DNA of 64,000 bases from Hymenobacter arizonensis (GTDB taxonomy: Bacteria; Bacteroidota; Bacteroidia; Cytophagales; Hymenobacteraceae), in contig NZ_FOXS01000002.1 of assembly GCF_900115775.1 (NCBI RefSeq), forward strand, positions 1 through 64,000, in the 5' to 3' direction. The notes below the pieces were generated by a model. That model was not told the DNA's origin and did no database searches. It saw only the letters and a list, made by a program, of their open reading frames with translations. Both the position numbers and the translations under genes were made by a program. How positions within the stretch are numbered: position 1 is the stretch's first letter; each line of letters begins with the position of its first letter. Shown piece by piece: positions 17,055 to 26,056 of the stretch.

Positions 17055-17092
17055 AACAAAAAAGGCAACCCAGTTGGGTTGCCTTTTTTGTT
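17055..17092 (+). terminator. secDF terminator
   Basis: A near-perfect hairpin (AAAAAAGGCAACCCA and TTGGGTTGCCTTTTTT) with a U-tract lies 37 bp after the secDF stop. It is symmetric and could act in both directions. Confidence 0.9.
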
Positions 17093-17145
17093 GTTGAGTA
17101 AACGGCAAAAGCCATTTAGCTCTGCTCGTTTCCAGCATAAACATT

Positions 17146-17180
17146 AAAAAACCCTGACTCTTTAGAGGGTCAGGGTTTTC
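17146..17180 (-). terminator. Terminator for the nfu gene
   Basis: The stem AAAACCCTGAC with GTCAGGGTTTT is bounded by A and T runs, so it can work in both directions. It lies past the stop of the leftward nfu gene. Confidence 0.75.
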
Positions 17181-17265
17181 TTTTGGACTATCTACTGAAG
17201 CTGTATCGTCTTGCGAATCCGACTTGTAACGGCTAGCGAGGACAACTGCTTAGCAACGCTGGTAA

Positions 17266-17868
17266 TTACACCGTGATGCCTTCGGCAACTACGCTTTGCA
17301 CTTCGGGCACCATGCGCTTCAGCAGGTTTTCGATACCCGACTTGAGGGTCACCGTAGCAGAAGGGCAGCCGGAGCACGAACCTTGCAGGTTCACGGTCAC
17401 GATGCCTTCGTGGTAGCTTTTGAAGGTGATGTTGCCACCGTCCTGCTCCACGGCAGGGCGCACGTAGTTATCGAGCAGGTCGATTACTTTCTGGGCAATC
17501 TGGCCGTCTTGCTGAGTGGGGTCGCCGGCGGTAGCGGCTTGGGCGGCCTTTTGCTCGGCGGCAGGGTCAACCAGGAAGATGGGGCCACCGGCCTCTACGT
17601 AGCTTTTCAAGAACTGGCGCAGCTCGGGGATGAGCTGGGTCCAGGCCAGCTCGGGCTGGTTTTTGGTGACGGTTACAAAGTTCTGGGCAATGAAAACGCG
17701 GCCCACATAGTCGAACCCAAACAACTCCTGCGCCAAGGGCGAGTTGGTAGCGGCTTCGAGGTTGGGGTAATCCACGCTCACGCCGTCGGCCAGCAGATTA
17801 GCGTTCAGGACAAATTTCATGCTCTCCGGATTGGGAGAAGCTTCGGCATAAATAGAAACAGCAGACAT
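17266..17868 (-). CDS. nfu: NifU-like iron-sulfur scaffold/carrier (Nfu)
   Basis: Nfu proteins carry Fe-S clusters to target enzymes in the cytoplasm. The 200-residue protein has an N-terminal Nfu-N domain ('AEASPNPESMKFVLN') and a C-terminal NifU domain from about residue 125 ('KVIDLLDNYVRPAVEQDGGN') with the cluster-binding pair in 'GSCSGCPSATVTL' (CxxC). A linker rich in Ala and Gln joins them. The length and domain order are normal for Bacteroidota. A consensus -7 box lies about 80 bp upstream and a terminator follows, so it is monocistronic. Confidence 0.92.
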   Translation of the reverse strand: MSAVSIYAEASPNPESMKFVLNANLLADGVSVDYPNLEAATNSPLAQELFGFDYVGRVFIAQNFVTVTKNQPELAWTQLIPELRQFLKSYVEAGGPIFLVDPAAEQKAAQAATAGDPTQQDGQIAQKVIDLLDNYVRPAVEQDGGNITFKSYHEGIVTVNLQGSCSGCPSATVTLKSGIENLLKRMVPEVQSVVAEGITV

Positions 17869-17949
17869 GGCTTAGGGGCTTAAAATCGAAGGGGTGGTTG
17901 CAGGGTTTGCAACAGCTAATCTACAACCGCATTGGGGCGATAGAGGTTG

Positions 17950-17957
17950 CAAATGTA
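17950..17957 (-). promoter_or_regulatory. -7 box for nfu
   Basis: TACATTTG on the minus strand matches TAnnTTTG; it lies 82 bp upstream of the nfu ATG. Confidence 0.5.
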
Positions 17958-18014
17958 CCTACATCGTTTGACTTAAGAGGCTAGGCGCCCACGGCGGCGT
18001 CCGGTTATGCGTCT

Positions 18015-19094
18015 TTACAGCCGATTAGCCCGGGCGCGCAGCAGCAAATCAGCCAGCACCAATTGCGTCATAGCTTCTACAATGGGCACGGCGCGGGGCA
18101 GCACGCAGGCATCGTGCCGGCCGCGGCCCACCAGCGTAATGGCTTCGCCTTGGTCGTTGATAGTTTGCTGGGGCTGCAGCAGCGTGGCCACCGGCTTGAA
18201 AGCCACCCGGAAATAAATATCCTGGCCGTTGCTGATGCCACCCTGGCTGCCGCCGCTGTGATTGGTGCGGGTGCGCACAGCGCCGGTTTCGTCGGTGTAA
18301 AACTCGTCGTTGTGCACCGAACCAGGCAGCTTCGTGCCCGCAAACCCGGACCCGAATTCAAAGCCCTTCACAGCGTTGATGCTGAGCAGGGCGTGGCCGA
18401 GCACGGCCGGTAGCTTGTCGAACACGGGCTCGCCCAGTCCGGCGGGCACGTGGCGCGCAACACCGGTGATGACGCCGCCTACAGTGTCGTGCGCAGCCTG
18501 GGCCTCGCGGATGCGGGCTTCCATGCGCACAGCGGTTTCGGGGTGTGGGCAGCGCACGGGGTTGGTCTCGGTGAGGCTCAAATCCAGCTCCTGGTATTCC
18601 AGGGGCACTTCTACTTCACCTACTGAGGAAACATAGGCGGCGATTTCGACCCCGAAGTGGGCCAATAGCTGCCCCGCAATGGCGCCGGCCGCTACGCGAG
18701 CGGCCGTTTCGCGGGCCGAGCTCCGGCCGCCGCCGCGGTGGTCGCGCCGGCCGTACTTGGCGTCGTAGGTATAGTCGGCGTGGCTGGGGCGGTAGGCCTT
18801 GGCGATGTGCGAATAATCGTCGGAACGCTGGTCGGCGTTAGGAATGAACAAGCTGATGGGCGTGCCCGTGGTGTAGCCCTCGAACAGGCCCGATTGAATT
18901 TGAACGGTATCTGACTCTTTGCGCGGTGTGGTCAGGTCCGACTGGCCGGGCCGGCGCCGGTCGAGGGCGGCCTGAATATGGGTGGTCTCCACGGCTACGC
19001 CTGCCGGGCAGCCGTCGATAATCACGCCGATGCCCGCCCCGTGCGACTCGCCAAATGTGGTGATGCGAAAGAGGGAGCCGAAGGTGCTGGACAT
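18015..19094 (-). CDS. aroC: Chorismate synthase
   Basis: AroC converts 5-enolpyruvylshikimate 3-phosphate to chorismate with reduced FMN, the last shared step to aromatic amino acids. The 359-residue protein starts '[21 protein letters not shown]' and has the signatures '[18 protein letters not shown]' and '[16 protein letters not shown]'. The start at ATG 19094 is set by the conserved N-terminus; the open frame extends 46 codons upstream without homology. No other shikimate gene is adjacent. Confidence 0.97.
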   Translation of the reverse strand: MSSTFGSLFRITTFGESHGAGIGVIIDGCPAGVAVETTHIQAALDRRRPGQSDLTTPRKESDTVQIQSGLFEGYTTGTPISLFIPNADQRSDDYSHIAKAYRPSHADYTYDAKYGRRDHRGGGRSSARETAARVAAGAIAGQLLAHFGVEIAAYVSSVGEVEVPLEYQELDLSLTETNPVRCPHPETAVRMEARIREAQAAHDTVGGVITGVARHVPAGLGEPVFDKLPAVLGHALLSINAVKGFEFGSGFAGTKLPGSVHNDEFYTDETGAVRTRTNHSGGSQGGISNGQDIYFRVAFKPVATLLQPQQTINDQGEAITLVGRGRHDACVLPRAVPIVEAMTQLVLADLLLRARANRL

Positions 19095-19292
19095 GAATGG
19101 TTGCGGGTTATGAGTGGCTGGTTTCTGGGTTAATTGGCAACTAGTGAGGCTGATGCTGGCAATCATGCCGGTGCGGCTGCAAGTCCTCTTGCTTGGCGCG
19201 GTGCCTGCCGTAGCTATAGTGCCTGCGGCCACAGCTTGAATGATAATAAGCCCAACAACCCGGCCGCAAAGTTGGCACGGCGCCGCCGAAAA

Positions 19293-20969
19293 TCAGCTCG
19301 ACCGCCCGGCCCGCCACCAGCCAAACCCGGCCACGCCCGCCAAGCCTATCAGCAGCCAGCTGGCGTAGCGGCGCACATCGCGGTACACATCCAGCGACTG
19401 CAGCCGGGTATCGGCCTCAGCCAGCGCCGGGCCATAAAAGGGGTCGTCCTCGGGCTTGGGCAGCGCGGCAGGCAAGGCCAGCTCCCCACTAACGGTGGGC
19501 CGGAGGCCGGGCCGCAGCGTATCGTAGCGCACGGTTACGGGGTTGAACGCAATGAGGCGCACGAGGCTATCGAGCGGCAAGAGGCCGGGCTTGCGGGCCA
19601 CTAAGCGGTAGCGAAACAACTTGCGCCCACCGCCCGGCGCAGCTTGCTCGCGCACCTCCGGACCGTACACCTCCAGGCCCGGGTAGGCATTGAAAACCGG
19701 TGCCAGCACGGCCGACAAATTTCCCCGGCCTTCTACCCCAAAAGTGTAGGTGACGGACTGCCCCACCCGAAAGGCAGTCTGGCTGATGGCCTCGCGCAGG
19801 CGGAAGCTGCCCACCGGCACCACCCCGCCCTGGGGGTGAGGCGGCAGGGGCCGTACCTGCACTGCAGTGCCCGCCGACAGGTAACTCTTGTAGCCCGCCA
19901 GGCGGTTGTCCTGCCCAGGCTCAGGCTTTTTGAGGAACTTGAATTTCACCATGGTCAGAGCCAGGGGAGGGAAGGTCAGGGCCTGGGGCGTGAGGGGGTA
20001 GTAAACGTTTTCGGCGAGCCGGAACCGTAAGTACAGTTGGCCCTGGCTGCGCACTGTGTCGGGGGTGATGCTGGGCTCGGGGCCGGGCTCCTGCCAGGCC
20101 GTGGACTGGTGTAGGGCGCGCAGCAGCGGCGGCAGCTGGTTGTTGAAGTCGTGGAAGGCCAGCATTGCCTGGTCGGGCGGTGTCAGATAGAAGTAGAGCC
20201 CAACCCGCACGCCTTCGCCCACAAATACGCTTTGGCGGTCGGCCACCACGGCCAGAAAGGCGCGGTCGTGCAGCTCTTCGTAGAGCGCCTGCTTGGGCTT
20301 GCCAAACAGCTTGTCAAGGTCGCCCACGGCCTGCAGCGGGGCCGTGGGATTGGCTGGCGGGGTCAGGGTCGAAGGATTGGGCGGTGGAGTAGCTGGCAGG
20401 CCCGCCGCCGGGTTGGTGGGCCCGGCAGCCGGGGCACTACCCGGTGGGGTGGCTGGCGAGGTAGCCGGTGGGGTGACTGGGGTGCTGGCCGAAGGTGGCG
20501 CCAGCTTTGCTCCCGGGGCTGGCGGGGCCGGCCCCACCCGAACCACTCCCCCACTGCTGCGCACTACCACCCCGTTCACGGTGAGCTGGAAGGGCTTGAT
20601 GACGTATTCGCCCTCGCCGTAGGGCACGTAGCGCTGCGTAATGGTCAGGTCTAAAAATTGGCGGCCCTGCACGCTGCGGGTGGTGGTGGTGCGGGTCTTG
20701 CCGTTCTTCTTAAACCCCTCCAGCTCGGGAAATTCCGAGTACTTGTCCAGTGCCTTCCCCTGTAGTCGGAAAGCCAGGGTGAACTCCCCCGTAACGGGCA
20801 GCGAGCTGGGGCCGGGCAGTAGCGTCACATCGGCCGGAGTGGTGGCGCTGGGGTTGGGTTGGGGGGCTGCCACGGGTGCAGCGCGGGGCGGCACAGCTGC
20901 CTGCCCGTGGGCTGCAATCGCACCCAGCCAGCCGAACAACAACGCCACCCACCCAAATAATCTTCCCAT
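19293..20969 (-). CDS. BatD-like (oxygen tolerance) membrane protein
   Basis: The 558-residue protein has the layout of BatD: a signal peptide (GWLGAIAAHGQA), Ig-like beta domains ('GEFTLAFRLQGKALDKYSEF', 'VTYTFGVEGRGNLSAV'), and one C-terminal membrane segment ('YASWLLIGLAGVAGFGWWR') with a short basic tail. A linker of about 70 residues very rich in Pro, Ala and Thr (roughly residues 140-215) splits the first and second domains. BatD is usually encoded with BatA, B, C and E; none is here, so this is a solitary copy. Its role is unclear. I chose the ATG at 20969, which gives the signal peptide. Confidence 0.7.
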   Translation of the reverse strand: MGRLFGWVALLFGWLGAIAAHGQAAVPPRAAPVAAPQPNPSATTPADVTLLPGPSSLPVTGEFTLAFRLQGKALDKYSEFPELEGFKKNGKTRTTTTRSVQGRQFLDLTITQRYVPYGEGEYVIKPFQLTVNGVVVRSSGGVVRVGPAPPAPGAKLAPPSASTPVTPPATSPATPPGSAPAAGPTNPAAGLPATPPPNPSTLTPPANPTAPLQAVGDLDKLFGKPKQALYEELHDRAFLAVVADRQSVFVGEGVRVGLYFYLTPPDQAMLAFHDFNNQLPPLLRALHQSTAWQEPGPEPSITPDTVRSQGQLYLRFRLAENVYYPLTPQALTFPPLALTMVKFKFLKKPEPGQDNRLAGYKSYLSAGTAVQVRPLPPHPQGGVVPVGSFRLREAISQTAFRVGQSVTYTFGVEGRGNLSAVLAPVFNAYPGLEVYGPEVREQAAPGGGRKLFRYRLVARKPGLLPLDSLVRLIAFNPVTVRYDTLRPGLRPTVSGELALPAALPKPEDDPFYGPALAEADTRLQSLDVYRDVRRYASWLLIGLAGVAGFGWWRAGRSS

Positions 20970-21242
20970 AACCGCAGGCTCGTTAGCGAACCTCAAAAGT
21001 AGCTTTAAACGCGGAAATCCCCTTTTTCAGCAAGATTACAATTGTTAAAACTGCAACGCTGCTTAGCAAAACGATAATATTTTCAGGGTTACCCAATCCT
21101 TATTGCTAGGTATCACCGTATCTGCCTTCAAATTCCCCTAAGTGTTCAGGTTTCTTTTCAAAAAACGGGCCTCTGGCGCCGTGCGGGATTTTATTGCCTA
21201 CCTGGTAATAATTCAAATTTTCACCTAACCAATTTCTAGCTC
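20970..21242. other. Intergenic region between BatD-like and ferritin genes
   Basis: About 270 bp between divergent genes, moderately AT-rich. It must hold promoters for both directions, but I find no exact TAnnTTTG close to either start. Confidence 0.5.
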
Positions 21243-21974
21243 ATGTCTGACAACCTTCAGCCCCGTGGCTCCGACGAAACCACGCTCGACCAGCCGCTGT
21301 ACACGCCCATCAAGCGGCGCTCATTCTTCATGTACGCCGGTGCTACTGCTGGCGCTACTGCATTGGTACTGGCGGGCTGCTCGAAAGACAGCGACAACAA
21401 CCCTAATGATGCTGCCCTGATTGATGTAGGCAGCAGCGACGTAGGCGTTTTGAACTATGCGTACGCCCTTGAACAGCTAGAAGCGGCATTTTATGCCCAG
21501 GTGTTGACTGGTGCATACTTCACCGGAGCACCTGCGGCTGAGAAAGCTATTCTCACCGATATCAGCATCCACGAGAAGATTCACGCCGACTTCTTCAAGA
21601 CAGCCATTACAGCTGCTGCTCCGACCCAAATCATAAAAGCGTTGGAGGTCGACTTCTCAAGCATTGACTTTAGCAACCGCACAAGAGTGTTGGAAGCCGC
21701 TAAGCTCTTCGAAGACACCGGTGTAGCTGCTTACAATGGTGCTGGTCGTTACCTGACCAATGATACCTACCTTACTCTGGCAGGCAAAATTGTATCGGTC
21801 GAAGCGCGTCACGCAGCATTGATTCGCGACTTGATATCAAACGGCACGTTTGCCGATAACACTGTACTAGATGCTAATGCATTGGAGATGTCGAAGACTC
21901 CCCAACAAGTGGCAACAGCTGTAAACACTTATTTGAGAAACGGCTCCAAAATCAGCGCAACCCGGCTGGTGTAG
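21243..21974 (+). CDS. Tat-exported ferritin-like lipoprotein, pair 1 member A
   Basis: The 243-residue protein belongs to the ferritin-like superfamily (four-helix, di-iron type; Ferritin_2). It has a twin-arginine signal (KRRSFFMYAG, residues 24-33) that ends in a lipobox with Cys46, so it should be exported folded and lipidated. The expected ligands are present: E80 in helix 1, E111xxH114, E157 and E187xxH190 ('SVEARHAALIRDL'). The gene starts a run of six related genes in three A/B pairs. Its third codon positions are visibly less GC-rich than in the second and third pairs. The metal and function are unproven. Confidence 0.8.
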   Translation: MSDNLQPRGSDETTLDQPLYTPIKRRSFFMYAGATAGATALVLAGCSKDSDNNPNDAALIDVGSSDVGVLNYAYALEQLEAAFYAQVLTGAYFTGAPAAEKAILTDISIHEKIHADFFKTAITAAAPTQIIKALEVDFSSIDFSNRTRVLEAAKLFEDTGVAAYNGAGRYLTNDTYLTLAGKIVSVEARHAALIRDLISNGTFADNTVLDANALEMSKTPQQVATAVNTYLRNGSKISATRLV

Positions 21975-22008
21975 TCCTCTTTTTCTTCTTTCCTTAAAAT
22001 ATCGCATC

Positions 22009-22896
22009 ATGAATTTTTTTCAAATAATCGAAGAAATTGAGAAGGTAGATCCAGAGGTATACGACCGTCTTGATTCACGCCGGGCAATTTTTAACTCCCT
22101 AAGGGGCATTGGCCAAAAGGTCACGCTTGCCACGGCGCCGCTCGCTTTGTCGGCCCTATTTAGCAAAGCTTATGGCCAAACCTCTACCATTCCGGCAGGT
22201 GTGAGAGGCGTGCTGGAATTTGCTCTGGGCCTCGAAGACTTAGAGTACCAATTTTATCGTCAGGGCCTAGATGCGCCCGGTCTGACAGCCACCCTGACCG
22301 GTGCTGGCCGTACTGCCATCACGACCATTACTGCCCACGAAAGAGCTCACCAAATTTTCTTGCGTACAGCTCTTGGCGCTACTGCTCCCGCTGACCGCGG
22401 AGCTGCCCCGTTTGACTTTACGGGTTCAAAGGGCGGCACGCGTCAGGCGCTGTTTCCTACCGTATACACCGACTACAACACCTTCTTGGCAGTAGCCCAA
22501 GCACTTGAGGACACAGGTGTTCGGGCTTACAAAGGCGGCGCGCCAGCTTTAAAAGTTAGCCCAGATATCCTCACTGCTGCGCTTAACATTCACTCGGTAG
22601 AAGCTCGGCACGCCTCTCACATTCGCACCATGCGCCGGACAATTGCTGGCGGAGTAGCTGGTACGCCTAGCTTGAGCGCATCGCCAAAAAGCTGGATTTC
22701 GGGTAACGATGGCGGCGGCCCAGCCCCTTCGGCCACGGCAGGCATTTATGCTGGTGAAGAAATTACCACCCAGGCTACCATTAACCTCCTCACCAATACC
22801 ACCCCAAACCCTTCGGTAGCGCTAGCCTCGGAATCGTTTGATGAGCCTCTGGACGCTGCCACTGTAACAGCTATTGCTTCTAACTTTCTAAGGTAG
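22009..22896 (+). CDS. Ferritin-like protein, pair 1 member B
   Basis: The 295-residue protein is a longer relative of member A, starting 34 bp after its stop. Ligands are E79 (GLEDLEYQFY), E111xxH114 (HERAH), the 'ALEDTGVRAY' glutamate, and 'SVEARHASHIRTM'. An unusual N-terminus of about 23 residues (FFQIIEEIEKVDPEVYDRL) precedes DSRRAIFNSLRGIG and a hydrophobic stretch ending in KAYGQ, which reads as a twin-arginine signal with a long amphipathic n-region. A C-terminal extension with 'ESFDEPLDAATV' is shared by the other B members. There is no lipobox. It is followed by a terminator. Confidence 0.75.
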   Translation: MNFFQIIEEIEKVDPEVYDRLDSRRAIFNSLRGIGQKVTLATAPLALSALFSKAYGQTSTIPAGVRGVLEFALGLEDLEYQFYRQGLDAPGLTATLTGAGRTAITTITAHERAHQIFLRTALGATAPADRGAAPFDFTGSKGGTRQALFPTVYTDYNTFLAVAQALEDTGVRAYKGGAPALKVSPDILTAALNIHSVEARHASHIRTMRRTIAGGVAGTPSLSASPKSWISGNDGGGPAPSATAGIYAGEEITTQATINLLTNTTPNPSVALASESFDEPLDAATVTAIASNFLR

Positions 22897-22931
22897 ACAG
22901 CATCTTTAAAAAGCTAAAAGCTTATGGACCC

Positions 22932-22967
22932 AAAAGCCGGTTCCGCACATGCGGGGCCGGCTTTTTT
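22932..22967 (+). terminator. Terminator after ferritin pair 1
   Basis: The stem AAAAGCCGG with CCGGCTTTTTT has a GC-rich loop and lies 36 bp after the stop of member B. Confidence 0.85.
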
Positions 22968-23312
22968 GCGTTTTTGAGTCCAATGGTAAAGGTGCCACTC
23001 ACCCTTGCTTCCAACACTTCATCTTTTTTACAGCACCTTTCGCCCAAAATTGGTTTTTCTGCCGATATGCTACCTAAGCTTCGCAGCTTTGTTCAAACTT
23101 AAAAGCATTACAATTGCCATTACTACTAACTGGCCTCCATTCCTAGCTATGGCTACTATGTAAACGGTCTAAGTTGTTAACTCAATTTAATTTGTTGTGT
23201 CCACCTAGCTTTCACGCTCTTCGAAATAGCTCTGCGCTCGCTCCTGCGGACCGGTTAAAATGGAGCCGCCTTAGCATTTCTCCTCAATAATTAATCTCAT
23301 TTCTCTTAACTT
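22968..23312. other. Intergenic region before ferritin pair 2
   Basis: About 345 bp, AT-rich in its middle, with no credible gene. It presumably carries the promoter of the second pair, but no clear -7 box stands out. Confidence 0.5.
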
Positions 23313-24113
23313 ATGTCAGACACTATTCCGTCTACCAACTCCGACGGTTCTCCCGCCGCGAAGCCTTTGCATGTGCCCATCAAGCGGCGCTCTTTTTTCA
23401 TGTATGCTGGCGCTACTGCCGGGGCCACTGCCCTGGTGCTGGCCGGGTGCAGCAAAGAAGAAAGCACGAACCCCGCCCCGGGCCTCGTCAACGTAGGCCC
23501 CACGGGCGCGAACGACCTGGGCGTGCTCAACTACGCCTATGCCCTGGAGCAGCTGGAAGCCGCGTTCTACACCCAAGTCAAAGAAGGGGCCTACTATAAG
23601 GCTTTGGGAGCAACAAGCGCTGAGAAGCAAATTCTCGACGACCTGCAGTATCATGAAGTAGCGCACCGCGAGTTTTTTAAGGCCGCGCTGGGCAGCAATG
23701 CCATTCGGGCGCTGGAGCCCGAGTTCGGCAACATTGACTTTGGGGTGCGCGAGGGCGCAGCCGGCGGCAAGCTGGGCGTGCTTCAAGCGGCCAAGGCGTT
23801 TGAAGACCTCGGTGTAGCAGCCTACAATGGCGCGGGCAAGTTTATCCAGAACCCGCTCAACCTGTTGCTGGCCGGCAAGATTGTGTCGGTAGAAGCGCGC
23901 CATGCCTCGCTCATCCGCGACCTGCTGGCCGAGGGCACATTTGTGGCCGACGACGTGGTGCAGGTGACCACCGGCGGCCCCATTGTGGCGGGCGGCCCCA
24001 GCTCTGCCACGCCCACGGGGCTGGAGCGCTCCAAGTCCCCGGCCGAGGTTGTGGCCATTGCCAATACGTTTCTCAAAGAGGGCTCGAAGCTGGACGTTTC
24101 CGGTCTGGTGTAG
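23313..24113 (+). CDS. Tat-exported ferritin-like lipoprotein, pair 2 member A
   Basis: The 266-residue protein is a close paralogue of the gene at 21243; the signal region (KRRSFFMYAGATAGATALVL) is the same, and the lipobox Cys46 is kept. Ligand positions are E82, E115xxH118 (YHEVAH), the 'FEDLGVAAY' glutamate and 'VEARHASLIRDL'. It has an extra stretch near the C-terminus ('VTTGGPIVAGGPSSATPTG'). Codon use is strongly GC-rich, unlike pair 1. Member B follows after 40 bp, repeating the pair arrangement. Confidence 0.8.
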   Translation: MSDTIPSTNSDGSPAAKPLHVPIKRRSFFMYAGATAGATALVLAGCSKEESTNPAPGLVNVGPTGANDLGVLNYAYALEQLEAAFYTQVKEGAYYKALGATSAEKQILDDLQYHEVAHREFFKAALGSNAIRALEPEFGNIDFGVREGAAGGKLGVLQAAKAFEDLGVAAYNGAGKFIQNPLNLLLAGKIVSVEARHASLIRDLLAEGTFVADDVVQVTTGGPIVAGGPSSATPTGLERSKSPAEVVAIANTFLKEGSKLDVSGLV

Positions 24114-24153
24114 GCCGCGGCGGCCCTTTCTTCTGTTTTAATCTTCCTGCTCC

Positions 24154-25170
24154 ATGAATATTCTCAATCTCCTCTCCGACATCGAAAAGGTCGACCCCGA
24201 AGTGTTCGACCGACTCGACTCGCGCCGCCGCGTGTTCCAACACCTGAGCGGACTGGGCGGCAAGCTCGCTGCCGCCGCGGTGCCGCTGGCCCTGGGCGCC
24301 GTGCTCAACAAAGCGTACGCGGGGGCCACCGCCACCCAGGCCTCCGTGCTGGAAGTGCTCAACTACGCGCTGCTGCTCGAACACCTTGAAGCCAACTTCT
24401 ACAACCTTGGCATGGTAAACACCAGTATTACGGGCGGCCTCAGCGCCAACAACGTCAAAGCCCTCAACACCATCCGAGCCGACGAAAACAACCACGTGAT
24501 TTTCCTGCGTGGGGTGATTTCGGCGGCGCCTTTCAGCTCGACACCCGTAAACCCCGCGGTTTCTGACTTCGACTACACCGGCGCCCAGGGCGGCGCACGC
24601 GCGGCGCTGTTTCCCGATGTGCTCTCCAACGCTGCCACTTTCCTGGCCGTGGCCCAGGCGCTGGAAGACACCGGCGTGCGCGCCTACAAAGGCAGCGCCA
24701 CCGACCTGATGGCAAACAAAACTGTGCTCGAAGCCGCGCTCAACATTCATTCCGTTGAGGCCCGCCACGCGGCCCGCCTGCGCACCATGCGCCGCGGCGG
24801 AGCACTGACCGACCGCGCCTCTCTGGTAGCAGCAGTCCCTGGCAGTGCCAGCACCTCGCCCAAAAGCTGGGTAACGGGCCGCGACGCTAACGGCCCCGCC
24901 CCCGGCAAAACCGATGCGGTGTACGGTCCTGGCACGCCGGCCACGGGCACTGCCGCCACTATTTTCTTCCCCGCCGAAGACAACCTGACGCAGGCCTCAG
25001 CCAACATCGCCACCCTGCTCAACTCGGCTGCCATTGCGGGCCTCACCTCGCCCAACGCGACACTGGCCGCTTCCGAAGCCTTCGACGAGCCCCTAGACAT
25101 GGCCACCGTGAAGGCCATTGCCCGCAATTTTGTGAGAACAGGCACACCGACGTTTGCGCTGCTTTCGTAG
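24154..25170 (+). CDS. Ferritin-like protein, pair 2 member B
   Basis: The 338-residue protein is the paralogue of the gene at 22009, sharing the N-terminus (LLSDIEKVDPEVFDRLDSRR) and the C-terminal 'EAFDEPLDMATVKAIARNFV'. The twin arginines in DSRRRVFQHL precede a hydrophobic stretch ending in KAYAG. Ligands are E79 (LLEHLEANFY), E111xxH114 (DENNH), the 'ALEDTGVRAY' glutamate and 'SVEARHAARLRTM'. It is about 40 residues longer than member B of pair 1, mainly in the region before the final motif. A terminator follows. Confidence 0.75.
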   Translation: MNILNLLSDIEKVDPEVFDRLDSRRRVFQHLSGLGGKLAAAAVPLALGAVLNKAYAGATATQASVLEVLNYALLLEHLEANFYNLGMVNTSITGGLSANNVKALNTIRADENNHVIFLRGVISAAPFSSTPVNPAVSDFDYTGAQGGARAALFPDVLSNAATFLAVAQALEDTGVRAYKGSATDLMANKTVLEAALNIHSVEARHAARLRTMRRGGALTDRASLVAAVPGSASTSPKSWVTGRDANGPAPGKTDAVYGPGTPATGTAATIFFPAEDNLTQASANIATLLNSAAIAGLTSPNATLAASEAFDEPLDMATVKAIARNFVRTGTPTFALLS

Positions 25171-25200
25171 GCAAGCCGCTGTTTATCATACAACTTCAGT

Positions 25201-25233
25201 AAAGGATGGCTCCTTGGGAGCCATCCTTTTTTT
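25201..25233 (+). terminator. Terminator after ferritin pair 2
   Basis: AAAGGATGGCTCC pairs with GGAGCCATCCTTT, followed by a T-run. It lies 30 bp after the stop. Confidence 0.85.
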
Positions 25234-25263
25234 GTAGGCATGCCACCCCCGCGCCGCTGCGAG

Positions 25264-25271
25264 TATCTTTG
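25264..25271 (+). promoter_or_regulatory. -7 box for ferritin pair 3
   Basis: TATCTTTG matches the consensus exactly, 45 bp before the ATG at 25317. Confidence 0.6.
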
Positions 25272-25316
25272 TAGATAGCGACGAGGTGCGCCTGGGCACC
25301 TGCTGGTTCTTTTCTT

Positions 25317-26033
25317 ATGTCTGATTCATCTTTTTTCGGGAGCGGGGCCTTGGAACGCCGCACCTTTTTGCGGGTTGTGGGCGCTTCGGCGGCCACGGCA
25401 TCGCTGGTTCTGGCCGGCTGTTCCGACCCCGCTCCTGAGCCTACTCCCACTGTTCAGAACCAGCTGCTGCTGGGCGAAAGCGATACCGGCCTGCTCAACT
25501 ACTTCTACTTATTGAAGCAGCTTGAAGTCGCGTTCTATCAAAAGATAGTAGACACGCCCCCCAGCAACCTCGTAGCGGGCGACAAAGCCGCTTTCGACGA
25601 CCTGCGCGACCATGGGCTGGCGCACCGCGAAACCCTTCGCTTTGCACTTGGCGCAAGTACCTACGAAACCCGCCTAGAGCGCCCCCTGGCGTTCGACTTC
25701 TCTTCCATCGTGCTCACCTCCCGCGTTGGCGTGCTCACCGCCGCCCAGCAGCTAGAAGACCTGAGCGTAGCAGCCTACGCCGGCGCCCTGCCCCTGCTGG
25801 TAGCCCCCACTACGGTGGCCCTGCTGGCCAAGATAGCCTCGGTGGAGGCCCGCCACGCAGCGTTCGTTCGCGACCTGCGCACGCCCGGCACCTTCGCCGG
25901 CAACGACGTGGTGGTGAACGCAGGAGCGCTGCAAAGCGTGAGCCTGGCCAAAACGCCCGTTCAGGTGGTGGAAGAGGCCAAAGCCTTCTTCCTGCCCTTT
26001 GTGGTCGTAACCCAATCCCTGCCCTCGGCTTAG
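25317..26033 (+). CDS. Tat-exported ferritin-like lipoprotein, pair 3 member A, altered ligand
   Basis: The 238-residue protein has a twin-arginine signal (ERRTFLRVVGAS) with a lipobox at Cys35 and the same four-helix plan as the other A members. E70 (KQLEVAFY), E147 (QQLEDLSVAAY) and E177xxH180 are kept. In helix 2, however, the ExxH motif reads DHGLAH: Gly100 replaces the glutamate, while His103 remains. It has diverged much more than the first two A members do from each other. Reduced or altered metal binding is likely. It has its own promoter. Confidence 0.75.
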   Translation: MSDSSFFGSGALERRTFLRVVGASAATASLVLAGCSDPAPEPTPTVQNQLLLGESDTGLLNYFYLLKQLEVAFYQKIVDTPPSNLVAGDKAAFDDLRDHGLAHRETLRFALGASTYETRLERPLAFDFSSIVLTSRVGVLTAAQQLEDLSVAAYAGALPLLVAPTTVALLAKIASVEARHAAFVRDLRTPGTFAGNDVVVNAGALQSVSLAKTPVQVVEEAKAFFLPFVVVTQSLPSA

Positions 26034-26056
26034 GCCTTTTTATCGCCCGTCTTCGC

